A model generated the notes under the pieces. That model did no database searches and was not told the origin of the DNA. It worked only from the letters and a program-made list of their open reading frames with translations. This document shows, one piece after another, positions 52,467 to 61,185 of a stretch of 64,000 bases of DNA; positions within the stretch are counted from its first letter, which is position 1; each line of letters begins with the position of its first letter. The stretch comes from Clostridiales bacterium (GTDB taxonomy: Bacteria > Bacillota > Clostridia > Peptostreptococcales > Anaerovoracaceae). The DNA lies in NCBI GenBank assembly GCA_015243575.1, contig CP042469.1:124001-188000 (forward strand). Reading direction: 5' to 3'. Position numbers and translations under genes: made by a program.

Positions 52467-55235
52467 ATGAAAAAACTGGCCATCGGAATATTGGCACATG
52501 TAGATGCCGGCAAGACAACCCTATCTGAAAGTATTCTATATTTGAGCGGTAAGCTGGGAAAGCAGGGAAGGGTTGATAATAAAGACGCTTTTCTGGACAA
52601 TCATGATCTCGAACGTGCAAGAGGAATCACCATATTTTCAAAACAAGCGGTTTTTGAGATTGGTGATCTTCAGGTTACATTGCTTGACACGCCGGGGCAT
52701 GCGGATTTTTCTGCTGAGATGGAACGAACGCTGCAGGTGCTGGATTACGCTATTTTAGTGATCAGTGGGGCAGATGGGGTTCAAAGCCATACAAAAACAC
52801 TATGGCGACTTTTGGAACATTATAAAATTCCAGCATTTCTGTTTATCAATAAAATGGACCAGCAACGAGCTGATCGTCAAACATTGATGGCAGAGCTGAA
52901 AAAAATGTTGGATGAAGGATGCATCGACTTCAGTGATATTGTTCTGGAAGATGCAGCGGAAGGTGCAGGAATATCTGTGCTTGATAGAGTGTTTTCAAGC
53001 GCGGATCAATCCGAGCCTGATGGATTTTATGATCAGCTGGCAATGATCGACGAGATCATGCTGGAATCCTTTCTCGAGAATGGGTATATCGAAACAGCAC
53101 AGATCCGGACGGCTATCAGTCATCGGCGAGTATTTCCATGCTGCTTCGGCTCAGCATTGAAAAACGATGGAGTGTGGCAATTGCTGCAGATCATTCAAGC
53201 TTTCTCAAAGGAGCCTAACTATTTCCATGAATTCGGAGCGAGGATTTTTAAGATCACAAGGGACGACCAGGGAAACCGCCTAACTCATTTGAAGCTCACA
53301 GGAGGAGATCTCAAAGTTAAGGATCTCCTTACCGGTGACGGCTGGGAAGAAAAAGTGAATCAGATCCGCATCTACTCGGGACAGAAATATGAAACTGTCA
53401 GCACACTGGAAGCAGGGTCTATTTGTGCCGTTACAGGTCTTAGCCAAACAAGGCCGGGAGAAGGGTTGGGGCGTGAAAAGACAACCTCGGCGCCTATACT
53501 GGAACCGGTACTTACCTATCAGATGATTTTGCCTGAGGGCTGTGATCCGAGGGGATTCCTCCCCAAAATACGACAGATGGAAGAAGAAGTGCCAGAGCTG
53601 CACATCGTTTGGAACGAGCCGCTGCAGGAAATCCAGGCCCAGATAATGGGTGAAGTACAGATTGAAATTTTGCAAAGCACAATAGAAAGCCGTTTCGGCG
53701 TTGTCGTAAGCTTCGGTGAAGGACGGATTTTGTATCGAGAGACAATCGCAGGACTTGTTGAAGGTGTCGGTCATTTTGAGCCCTTGCGCCATTATGCGGA
53801 GGTTCATCTACTGATGGAACCGAGGGAGCAGGGAAGTGGGCTGCAATTTGAATCTGAGTGCAGTGAGGACTTGCTGGCGAAAAACTGGCAGAGATTGATT
53901 CTGACGCATCTGCAGGAGAAGGCGCATAAAGGGGTTTTAACCGGAGCCCCAATCACTGATATGAAAATTACACTGGTGTCAGGAAAAGCGCACAACAAGC
54001 ATACTGAAGGCGGAGATTTTCGAGAGGCAACCTATCGTGCGGTGCGCCAGGGTTTGATGGAGGCAGATTCGATTCTTTTAGAACCCTACTATTCTTATCA
54101 GCTGGAGTTGCCTGAGAGAATGGTAGGAAGGGCGATGACCGATATTGAGCAGATGTCTGGAACCAGCGAAATTATAGCCACAAATGGTGAAACGGCAGTT
54201 CTAACCGGAAGTGCTCCGGTAATTCGGCTGAGAAACTATCAAAAGGATGTTTCTTCTTATACAAAGGGCCTAGGGCGACTTTTTTGCACGTTGCAGGGAT
54301 ATGGCGTCTGTCATAATCCAGAGGAGGTTTTGGATCAGATCAGGTATGATCCTGAGAATGACCTTAGTAACCCAACAGGTTCCGTGTTCTGTGCCAATGG
54401 TGCTGGTTTCCTTGTAGAATGGTTTGACGTAAAGGAGTATATGCATTTGGAAAGCTTCCTGAAGCAAAAACAGGAAGCCTATGCCACAGTTGGATCCGAG
54501 GCAGCAGTAAATAAAGGCGAAGAATGGATCGGTCTGGATGAGATTGACCGGATTATGAATAGGACCTTCTACGCTAATCAGGGTAGGAAGTCTGCATGGA
54601 AACGTCGGAAAACTGCCCATGAGAGCTATTATGAATCGGTGTCAGGATTCGGCAGTGAAGGCAACCTCCAACAGGCTGGCGGCATGGGACTTGGAATTGG
54701 GAGCAGTACTCGCAGAGATCAGTATCTACTGGTGGATGGTTACAACATCATCCATGCATGGCCAGAACTAAAAGAGCTGGTGGATGATAACATGGCGGGC
54801 GCGAGAATGAAGCTTCTGGATGCGCTCAGCAACTATCAGGGGATTCGAAACCGTGAGATCATCGTAGTGTTTGACGCATATCGCGTTCAGAGGCACTATG
54901 AGGATCTGATCGACTATTATAATATTCATGTGGTGTTTACGAAAGAAGCTCAGACGGCAGATCAGTACATTGAGAAGTTTGCCCATGACAATAAGAAAAA
55001 ATATGACATTACTGTTGCGACTTCTGACGGCTTGCAGCAGCTCATCATAAGAGGTTCCGGCTGTGCACTTTTATCAGCCAGAGAGTTGAAGGAAGAAATG
55101 GATGCGGCCAGTGAAAAGTTAAGGCAGCAACATCCAGAGCTGCAGGGCAAGGAACCCAATTATTTGATTGATGCATTGTCTCCCGATGTAAAACTGCAGA
55201 TGGAAGAACTCAGAACAGAAGAAAACGATGATTAG
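52467..55235 (+). CDS. TetM/EF-G-like ribosomal-protection GTPase fused to a Rae1/YacP-type NYN nuclease
   Basis: A 922-residue fusion. Residues 1-~645 match the TetM/TetO/TetW family: G1 AHVDAGKTT, switch I RARGITI, G3 DTPGHADF (about 74), G4 NKMD (about 128), followed by EF-G-like domains II-V (MVGRAMTDIEQM near the end). A basic, glycine-rich linker of ~100 residues leads to residues ~751-915. There a NYN/PIN domain resembling Rae1 (YacP) has LLVDGYNIIHAWPEL, IIVVFDAYRV, FTKEAQTADQYIEKFA, VATSDGLQQ and SARELKEE, with all acidic catalytic positions. Rae1 cuts mRNA in the ribosomal A site, the site that TetM-like factors enter. A ribosome-targeted mRNA nuclease is inferred; tetracycline resistance is not claimed. 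Confidence 0.9.
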   Translation: MKKLAIGILAHVDAGKTTLSESILYLSGKLGKQGRVDNKDAFLDNHDLERARGITIFSKQAVFEIGDLQVTLLDTPGHADFSAEMERTLQVLDYAILVISGADGVQSHTKTLWRLLEHYKIPAFLFINKMDQQRADRQTLMAELKKMLDEGCIDFSDIVLEDAAEGAGISVLDRVFSSADQSEPDGFYDQLAMIDEIMLESFLENGYIETAQIRTAISHRRVFPCCFGSALKNDGVWQLLQIIQAFSKEPNYFHEFGARIFKITRDDQGNRLTHLKLTGGDLKVKDLLTGDGWEEKVNQIRIYSGQKYETVSTLEAGSICAVTGLSQTRPGEGLGREKTTSAPILEPVLTYQMILPEGCDPRGFLPKIRQMEEEVPELHIVWNEPLQEIQAQIMGEVQIEILQSTIESRFGVVVSFGEGRILYRETIAGLVEGVGHFEPLRHYAEVHLLMEPREQGSGLQFESECSEDLLAKNWQRLILTHLQEKAHKGVLTGAPITDMKITLVSGKAHNKHTEGGDFREATYRAVRQGLMEADSILLEPYYSYQLELPERMVGRAMTDIEQMSGTSEIIATNGETAVLTGSAPVIRLRNYQKDVSSYTKGLGRLFCTLQGYGVCHNPEEVLDQIRYDPENDLSNPTGSVFCANGAGFLVEWFDVKEYMHLESFLKQKQEAYATVGSEAAVNKGEEWIGLDEIDRIMNRTFYANQGRKSAWKRRKTAHESYYESVSGFGSEGNLQQAGGMGLGIGSSTRRDQYLLVDGYNIIHAWPELKELVDDNMAGARMKLLDALSNYQGIRNREIIVVFDAYRVQRHYEDLIDYYNIHVVFTKEAQTADQYIEKFAHDNKKKYDITVATSDGLQQLIIRGSGCALLSARELKEEMDAASEKLRQQHPELQGKEPNYLIDALSPDVKLQMEELRTEENDD

Positions 55236-55250
55236 CGACTGTGAAGGTCT

Positions 55251-55296
55251 ATTGCATCATTCAGCTGAGTCTTCTCTGACTGAATGATGCAATTTC
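55251..55296 (+). terminator. Terminator of the TetM-NYN gene
   Basis: ATTGCATCATTCAG (55251-55264) pairs perfectly with its complement (55280-55293), followed by a short TTT. It lies between convergent genes. Confidence 0.8.
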
Positions 55297-55302
55297 CTAA
55301 AC

Positions 55303-55803
55303 TTAGCTGCCGTTGGAACCAGTCGAAGCACCGGCAGCTGCGGCATCCATTACACAGTCAATGGCAAGGACTACCGCCAGTGCGATAATCTCATCTTTTC
55401 CCTCCGAGATATCAAGCTCGTAGCAATCGCCCCAAGTCATCCATTCCTTATGAATCGTTACGATGGGTAGTCCGTGCTGGGTGATTTCATAATCGTGAGC
55501 CATGAAGCTTCCGCTGATCTCCCAGCCTAATCCTTCGATACTGTACCGAGGACGAAAAAAAGTGAACTCTTTGACGATTTCAGCTACTTGTCTTCCATCT
55601 ACAAAAACGAAGAATTTTGGTAGGAGGCTGAAAACTTTCTGCTGAATAAAAGCGACTTCATTTCCCCTGATATCAGTGATGTGAAGCTTTTTTCCCCAAG
55701 AGAAGAGTTCTCCCTCAATAAAGTACTTATCGGATCCCACAGAATCCTTAACAGTGAACCGATCGGCCCATGAAAAAATCTTTTGACGGATGTACAGTTT
55801 CAT
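55303..55803 (-). CDS. LURP-one-related/YxjI-like protein
   Basis: A 166-residue protein beginning MKLYIRQKIFSWADRFTVKD. It continues YFIEGELFSWGKKLHITD, VAFIQQKVFSLLPKFFVF and GSFMAHDYEITQHGLPIVTI, the 12-stranded LOR/tubby-like pattern. A hydrophobic C-terminal helix rich in Ala (IIALAVVLAIDCVMDAAAAG) is also typical. The family may bind membrane phosphoinositides or act as a scaffold; the role in bacteria is unknown. It converges on the TetM-NYN gene. Confidence 0.85.
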   Translation of the reverse strand: MKLYIRQKIFSWADRFTVKDSVGSDKYFIEGELFSWGKKLHITDIRGNEVAFIQQKVFSLLPKFFVFVDGRQVAEIVKEFTFFRPRYSIEGLGWEISGSFMAHDYEITQHGLPIVTIHKEWMTWGDCYELDISEGKDEIIALAVVLAIDCVMDAAAAGASTGSNGS

Positions 55804-55957
55804 AATAAGTTCCTTTCCGAATCGCCTAGCGACTACCGCTGATTATCTTATGCTAAACAGAGGATGAGAGCCGACAATTCAAAAATATTATACACCGTCG
55901 GGATTTTATTGTAAAATACCTTCAGCTTTTCCGAATGGATACCTCAGTAGAAGGGCT

Positions 55958-56323
55958 TCAGCTTTCCGGTTCCGATAACGTGATGTCCAGCGACTTTATT
56001 TTTTCTCCTGAAAGAACAAAATGAAAATCTAGCGGGAGAGGACTTCCTTCAAAATCACCGGACAGCATGGCAGTGGCAACAGGAAGACCATCCTTTTCCT
56101 TGAAGTCGATCAACTCCTTGGTTACAGCAGCATCACGGTTTGCCTTGATAATATGCCTGCTGATTTCAGAAGGACCGCGATATTCCATTCCCTCATCCTG
56201 AAGAATTGCATCTTCAGCAAAGCACTCTGTGAGCAGTTCCTCATCATATTCTACGGATGCTTGGAAAAAAGAGGCGATGGATTCAGGCAATTCTAATTCA
56301 CCTAACTTGGTTAAAACTTTCAT
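55958..56323 (-). CDS. NTF2-like (SnoaL-type) protein
   Basis: A 121-residue protein with an NTF2 cone-like pattern: LPESIASFFQASVEYDEELL, ECFAEDAILQDEGMEYRGPS, EISRHIIKANRDAAV, then beta strands ending in VLSGEKIKSLDITL. AAAAGGAG precedes the ATG. Members include small isomerases, dehydratases and binding proteins, so no reaction is assigned. Confidence 0.8.
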   Translation of the reverse strand: MKVLTKLGELELPESIASFFQASVEYDEELLTECFAEDAILQDEGMEYRGPSEISRHIIKANRDAAVTKELIDFKEKDGLPVATAMLSGDFEGSPLPLDFHFVLSGEKIKSLDITLSEPES

Positions 56324-56555
56324 ATAAAAACTCCTTTTCTGTGGTATGAATGATAGATTCTATTATATCGATCAAACCTGACAGCACTAGGTCAAGTTAT
56401 AGAATTTAATATGATTCTAAATGATAATTTCTATCCTGTTTTCAAATAAAACATAGAACTATTTAAAAATAGGATTCTGACAAATACAGGTATTAAGACT
56501 GCAGATATTACCAGATATACACAGGGATTTCATACTATACACTACTAATTTTGTA

Positions 56556-56668
56556 TGGTATAATAATAAAAATCTGAATATTGTGATTATTAGACTTCCG
56601 TTTGAATCTAGTTAGCAATTTGTATGATTGAAAAGCAAAGTCGCTTGAAGCGATTTTGCTATTTTTTT
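56556..56668 (+). ncRNA. Candidate small RNA or attenuated leader (promoter plus terminator, no ORF)
   Basis: TGG-TATAAT (56556-56564) is an extended -10 with perfect hexamer. About 70 bases on, AGCAAAGTCGCT (56634-56645) pairs with AGCGATTTTGCT (56649-56660), one G-T, followed by A and seven T. The implied transcript is about 97 bases and contains no ORF of note. The 479-base gap 56324-56802 is otherwise AT-rich without genes. This is either an independent sRNA or the attenuated leader of the AraC gene starting at 56803. Confidence 0.5.
56634..56668 (+). terminator. Rho-independent terminator/attenuator upstream of the AraC gene
   Basis: A 12-bp stem, three-base loop and seven T make a textbook terminator, with no protein-coding gene upstream on the same strand. 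Confidence 0.85.
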
Positions 56669-56802
56669 ATATAATTGGGAATATCAAGCGGAGTAGCGGC
56701 AGCCACTTTTTTAATAATGAGGAATCTTGATTCCGTCAGTTCCACTTTTTTACTATGTATGTTCACCGAAATGGACTGCATCAGGGTGAGGCGGTGTTTT
56801 TC

Positions 56803-57684
56803 ATGAGAGACTATAGTTTCCAATCGAAGTTTACAGAAGATGAGATAGAGAAAACTCTTAATCATTATTTATCTCTGCAGCCAGGATTCGATGCAAATCT
56901 TACCTTTTACAGAGAATATCAGCCAAAAGACAAGATCGTTTCGAAATATGTGGCCTATTTCTATGAACTGCATACCAGTGCGTCAAAAAATGTATCCATT
57001 CCCATCATTCCCGACGGATGTATGGACCTTGTTTTTGTCAAAACGGATGACGAGTACAAATCTTATATTATAGGAACCGCGCTGAAATTCAGTGGTTTGC
57101 TTGCAGTGAAAAATCGGTATGTTATCGGGATACGATTCCATCCGGGCGCGTTAAGAATGTTTTTTGACGTTGATCCATTTCAGATTTTAGCCCAGCAAAT
57201 CCCACTGGGTGCACATATGGTGAAAAATCGAGATATCAACGAGCAGCTTTATCGAGCGGAATCCTCTCAAGAGCGAGTCACAATTCTCGAAAATTTGCTC
57301 ATCAGCAATATTAAAAGGCATGAAAAGTATAAGATTGTTCAGTATTGCGTTCAGAGGATGGTAGAATCAAAAGGCCTGGTGAATCTCAATACGCTGTCTG
57401 ATGAAGTTCATTATAGTACACGATATCTCAATCATCTGTTTCGAGACTATGTGGGCCTCTCGCCAAAGTATCTTGATGAAATTATAAAACTTCAAACAAC
57501 AATTTTTCTGATCGCAAATTCCTCGGATTCACTATGTGACATTGCATTCCATTCGGGATTCTGCGATCAATCTCACATGAATCGGCTGCTCAAGAAGTTC
57601 TTGGGAGGCCCTTCCAGCACGCTTTTGAATCAAGGATTTTTCACGGCGGATCATCATGTGCTGAACAATATTTATATTTTTTAA
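56803..57684 (+). CDS. AraC-family regulator with DUF6597-like N-terminal domain
   Basis: A 293-residue regulator from the ATG at 56803 (an upstream ATG at 56755 has no ribosome site; GGTGAGG lies before 56803). The N-terminal ~170 residues fit DUF6597: KIVSKYVAYFYEL, IPIIPDGCMDLVFVK, and VIGIRFHPGALRMFF. The C-terminal double HTH is YSTRYLNHLFRDYVGLSPKY, then CDIAFHSGFCDQSHMNRLLK. A terminator follows. The aminotransferase-permease pair 219 bases downstream is the obvious regulatory target. Confidence 0.88.
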   Translation: MRDYSFQSKFTEDEIEKTLNHYLSLQPGFDANLTFYREYQPKDKIVSKYVAYFYELHTSASKNVSIPIIPDGCMDLVFVKTDDEYKSYIIGTALKFSGLLAVKNRYVIGIRFHPGALRMFFDVDPFQILAQQIPLGAHMVKNRDINEQLYRAESSQERVTILENLLISNIKRHEKYKIVQYCVQRMVESKGLVNLNTLSDEVHYSTRYLNHLFRDYVGLSPKYLDEIIKLQTTIFLIANSSDSLCDIAFHSGFCDQSHMNRLLKKFLGGPSSTLLNQGFFTADHHVLNNIYIF

Positions 57685-57756
57685 TCTATAAACTGTTCCG
57701 TTTTATTCTATTCCTATCCTCTTTCAGCAGATAAAATCCTAATATGCAAAATGTTT

Positions 57757-57793
57757 AAGCAAAGGCGCTTTCGACGAGTGTCTTTGCTTTTTT
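57757..57793 (+). terminator. Terminator of the AraC gene
   Basis: AAGCAAAG (57757-57764) pairs with CTTTGCTT (57782-57789). The stem extends inward with two G-T pairs, and the T-run reaches 57793. Confidence 0.85.
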
Positions 57794-57902
57794 CGTTCAG
57801 GGAAGCGGTTCATGTGCGCATTAGATGGGTTGATTTTCTCTCCATCATATACACACCCGCCATTGAATCAGCGCTTCCTAAGAGAAGAAAGGAAGGAACA
57901 GT

Positions 57903-59288
57903 ATGGTTAGAAAAGAAAAGAGCAAGGTGCTGTCAGAACGATTTGATGAACTATATCCCGGAGGTCATTCAAAATTCAGAGAACCCTTTGATGTAACGCC
58001 TCACAAGGTTTTTATTAAAAGAGCATCAGGTTCACGGATATGGGATATAGACGATAATGAGTATGTTCAGTTCAACGATGCCTTTGGCCCGAGCATTCTG
58101 GGACACGCCCATCCGGTACTTGCCAAAGGGCTTGTTGATCTCATTGAAAATTCAGCCACAATAGTAGGATCCAACTGCCTGTTCGGTGAAGATGACATCT
58201 TGTTCGCGGAGGCAATTATCAGGGATGTACCTTGTGCAGAAGCGGTCAAAGTTCAGGTGACTGGTTCGGAAGCAGTACAGATGGCCATCAGAATGGCAAG
58301 AGCCTACACCGGTAAAAGTGTAGTGGTAAGGTTTTCTGATCACTACCATGGATGGTTTGACAATGTATTTGGAGGACTGCTCAATGATGATAGTGAGGCA
58401 TTGCCGTATCAGAAGGAAGGGGATAATCTGACTGACGATCATTGGACCTCTGGCCGTTTTCCTGGCTGCATCGAAGAATCCTATGTACTGCCATGGAATG
58501 ACTTTGAAAAACTAGAGGAGACTTTTGACAAGCATCATGATCAAATCGCCATGATCCATTTTGAAGCCATGGTCTGCAACACACTGGGGCTATATCCGAA
58601 ACCTGGTTTCTTGGAGAAAATAAGAGCACTTTGCGATCAATACAACGTGGTAATGAGTATTGACGAAGTCATTACAGGATATCGACTGGGGCTGAGCGGT
58701 GCTCAGGGGTTCTTCGGTATCACCCCGGATATTGCAACGTTTGCAAAAGCGATTGGAGGAGGGATTCCCGTATCCTGTGTGGTGGGAAAGAAGAAGTTCT
58801 TCGAACCCTTCGACAATGGTTTGAAAGGACCCGGTACTTTTAATGGGTTTGCTTTGGGAATGCGTGCCGCAGCAGTGACCCTTTCCATTCTTGGCCAGGA
58901 AAACGGTAAATGCTATGAAGAGCGCCAGACTGTACAGGATCATATCACAGGAGGACTATTGACCATTGCAGAAAAATATGAGATACCACTTCGCATCACA
59001 GAAGCACCGGGCGTATTTTTTACACTGTTTGGTATAGCTGGAGGGAAGAAACCTGTATATACGGTACAGGAAGCCATTGACGGGGGTTGGAATCCCAAAT
59101 TGTTCATTGCTTTTAGAAAATATATGCAAAATGAAGGCATCATCATGCTTCCTGGAGAACGCTGGTATCTGGATATCGCCCATACTATGGATGATGCAGA
59201 ATGGGTCTTAGAGGCGGCTGAAATTAGTATGAAACAGCTGGCGGACGATATCAGAAGCGGAATCTTCGAGCCTGGGATAGACTCGTAA
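57903..59288 (+). CDS. Class III aminotransferase / glutamate-1-semialdehyde aminomutase-like enzyme
   Basis: A 461-residue PLP enzyme. It has RIWDIDDNEYVQFNDAFGPS, VTGSEAVQMAIRMARAYTGK, VVRFSDHYHGWFDNV, MSIDEVITGYRLGLSGAQG (PLP-ring Asp), FAKAIGGGIP (Schiff-base Lys near 282) and KGPGTFNGFALGMRA. This layout is closest to glutamate-1-semialdehyde aminomutase and related omega-aminotransferases. No tetrapyrrole genes are near; the neighbour is an amino-acid permease, so a catabolic amino- or amine-substrate role is more likely than haem synthesis. AGAAAGGAAGG precedes the ATG. Confidence 0.9.
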   Translation: MVRKEKSKVLSERFDELYPGGHSKFREPFDVTPHKVFIKRASGSRIWDIDDNEYVQFNDAFGPSILGHAHPVLAKGLVDLIENSATIVGSNCLFGEDDILFAEAIIRDVPCAEAVKVQVTGSEAVQMAIRMARAYTGKSVVVRFSDHYHGWFDNVFGGLLNDDSEALPYQKEGDNLTDDHWTSGRFPGCIEESYVLPWNDFEKLEETFDKHHDQIAMIHFEAMVCNTLGLYPKPGFLEKIRALCDQYNVVMSIDEVITGYRLGLSGAQGFFGITPDIATFAKAIGGGIPVSCVVGKKKFFEPFDNGLKGPGTFNGFALGMRAAAVTLSILGQENGKCYEERQTVQDHITGGLLTIAEKYEIPLRITEAPGVFFTLFGIAGGKKPVYTVQEAIDGGWNPKLFIAFRKYMQNEGIIMLPGERWYLDIAHTMDDAEWVLEAAEISMKQLADDIRSGIFEPGIDS

Positions 59289-59294
59289 AACCTG

Positions 59295-60821
59295 ATGAAA
59301 GGAGAAGATGTAGAATACATCACACATAAAATTATGGAAACATCAAAACTTACCAGAACCTTGGGTATGAGAGAAGGAATCACCATAACAACGGGAACCG
59401 TTGTCGGTGTAGGTATATTCACAGTAGGAGCCAATTGTGTTGGTATTCTTGGCTCCTCCGTAATTATTTATACGTTAATTGCAATGATCATCTGTATCTT
59501 TCCCGCAATGATGTATGCGGAAATGGGTGCGATGCTACCTTATGCAGGTGGCACCTATGAATATGCGAAACGGGCAATCAACAAACCCATCGCCAATATC
59601 GCAGCATGGCATTATATTATAGCAATCATTGCTGCATGTGCCAGTGAAGCACTTGCGTTTTCCAATTATTTTAGCTGGATCCTCAGCGGACTCGGAATTG
59701 ATATAACCATTGATACAAGAATAATAGCCTTTGTCCTGATGGCATTTTTTATCGCAATAAATTTCAGAGGCATCAAAATGTCCAGCAGATGGCAGAATGG
59801 TTTTGTAGCTTTTTTCTGGGCAGCTTCTTCCATTTGGATGTTCTATATGATTCGGAATGTGGATACTGCCAACTTCATTCCTTCACAATTTGCTGAAATT
59901 CCAGGTTTTAGAGATGCGGTACTTCTGATCACTTATCTTTGGTGGTGTTTTGCCGGGTTTGAAACCGTGGTGGGAATGGGAGGCGAAATCAGATTTCCAC
60001 AGATTAATATTCCAAGAACATTACTGCTTTCGCCACTCCTGATTTTTTCCGTATCCGCGTTGTTTCAGTATTTTCTGATTGGAGTTGTCCCTACAGACCT
60101 GCTCGGATCTATAGCGGATGCAGAGGCTCCATACGCTCAGGGTCTCAAAATGGCAGGTTATGTCGGTTTCCCCCTTGTTTTTCTGTGTATCGCCATCGCC
60201 TTTGGAGGTGACTTATCCACTATGAATCCTGGTATTGCGGCTCCATCCCGCTATATTTTCCAGATGGGTTCGGACCATGTTCTTCCAGAGCTTTTCGGCA
60301 GAGTACACAAGGATTTTAAGACTCCATTTATAGCGGTTTTGTTTGTGGGTATTGTCGCATTCATGCTGATCCTGACAAACTCCATCGTCATTATCGCTGA
60401 AATAAGCATTTGCTCCTTATTTTGGTGCTATATCATCGGGTTCTTCTCATTTTTATCACTTCGTAAAAACGAGCCTGAATTGAAACGGCCGTATAAGATG
60501 CCCTTTGGAATTTTCGGAGCGGTGATCAGCATGGCCATCTATGTCATCATGATGTTGAACCTGGGAGCACGGTATTTTGCGCTTAGCTGTATCATCACCG
60601 CAGTTTGCCTTCTCTTCTATTTCTTCTATTCTAGAAAGCATTCGTTGTCTGGGGAAGAACTGAGATCCATCAGGGATGCAGAAGCAAGTGAACTGGAGGA
60701 GGATCACCCTTCGGACCAAGAACGTGCCGCGATGAATCGTGAATTCAAAGCTTGGAGGCTAATTGTTGCTGCTTTATTTCTGTTTACCATTGGCATCTAT
60801 CTCTTTTCGTTTGTTCGGTAG
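59295..60821 (+). CDS. APC-family amino-acid permease
   Basis: A 508-residue membrane protein with about 12 hydrophobic segments. The APC signature is near the N-terminus (ITITTGTVVGVGIFTVGANC, MIICIFPAMMYAEMGAMLPY). It also has WWCFAGFETVVGMGGEIRFP, and SRYIFQMGSDHVLPELFGRV. It starts six bases after the aminotransferase stop, with no good ribosome site, so translation is probably coupled; an ATG at 59334 is an alternative. It likely imports the substrate of the adjacent aminotransferase. A hydrophilic ~40-residue stretch precedes the last helix. Confidence 0.9.
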   Translation: MKGEDVEYITHKIMETSKLTRTLGMREGITITTGTVVGVGIFTVGANCVGILGSSVIIYTLIAMIICIFPAMMYAEMGAMLPYAGGTYEYAKRAINKPIANIAAWHYIIAIIAACASEALAFSNYFSWILSGLGIDITIDTRIIAFVLMAFFIAINFRGIKMSSRWQNGFVAFFWAASSIWMFYMIRNVDTANFIPSQFAEIPGFRDAVLLITYLWWCFAGFETVVGMGGEIRFPQINIPRTLLLSPLLIFSVSALFQYFLIGVVPTDLLGSIADAEAPYAQGLKMAGYVGFPLVFLCIAIAFGGDLSTMNPGIAAPSRYIFQMGSDHVLPELFGRVHKDFKTPFIAVLFVGIVAFMLILTNSIVIIAEISICSLFWCYIIGFFSFLSLRKNEPELKRPYKMPFGIFGAVISMAIYVIMMLNLGARYFALSCIITAVCLLFYFFYSRKHSLSGEELRSIRDAEASELEEDHPSDQERAAMNREFKAWRLIVAALFLFTIGIYLFSFVR

Positions 60822-60836
60822 CTAAAAACTTTCTCT

Positions 60837-60879
60837 ATAGTCTCTGGTGACTTTGTAAAATCATCAGAGACTATTTTTT
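60837..60879 (+). terminator. Terminator of the aminotransferase-permease operon
   Basis: ATAGTCTCTGGTGA (60837-60850) pairs, with one G-T, to TCATCAGAGACTAT (60861-60874). The T-run follows. Confidence 0.92.
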
Positions 60880-61110
60880 GCGTTTCATTCTTGTATTAAT
60901 CAGGTTTTGCAATGATTCCGACGTCTTCAGGGAGGAAAATTTTAAGAGCATTCAGTAAAAAATTCACATCTTGGAACAAAAAATAATAATAACAACTCAA
61001 TATACTCCAATAATGATCATAAAATCATACCAAAAATTATGAAAATATTAATAACAAAAAAATGGCCGCTCAGTTATGATAGAAGGAAGGACTGCATAAG
61101 CTTTTGTAAC

Positions 61111-61142
61111 TGCCTGTCATGTTCCGTGTATGCTGACAGGCA
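61111..61142 (+). promoter_or_regulatory. Leader hairpin upstream of the Hdr/MvhD/MetV operon
   Basis: TGCCTGTCA (61111-61119) pairs perfectly with TGACAGGCA (61134-61142) around a 14-base loop, 44 bases before the TTG start. No T-run follows, so it is more likely an operator or leader structure. The rest of the gap 60880-61185 is AT-rich and shows no ORF. Confidence 0.45.
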
Positions 61143-61185
61143 ATGAAAAAATCTTAATTTGCACGGAGAAGTGGCAGGTGAAGTC

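Noticed and set aside
52467-54400. Tetracycline resistance gene
   Set aside because: The GTPase part resembles TetM, but the fused nuclease and ordinary context make resistance an unsafe label.
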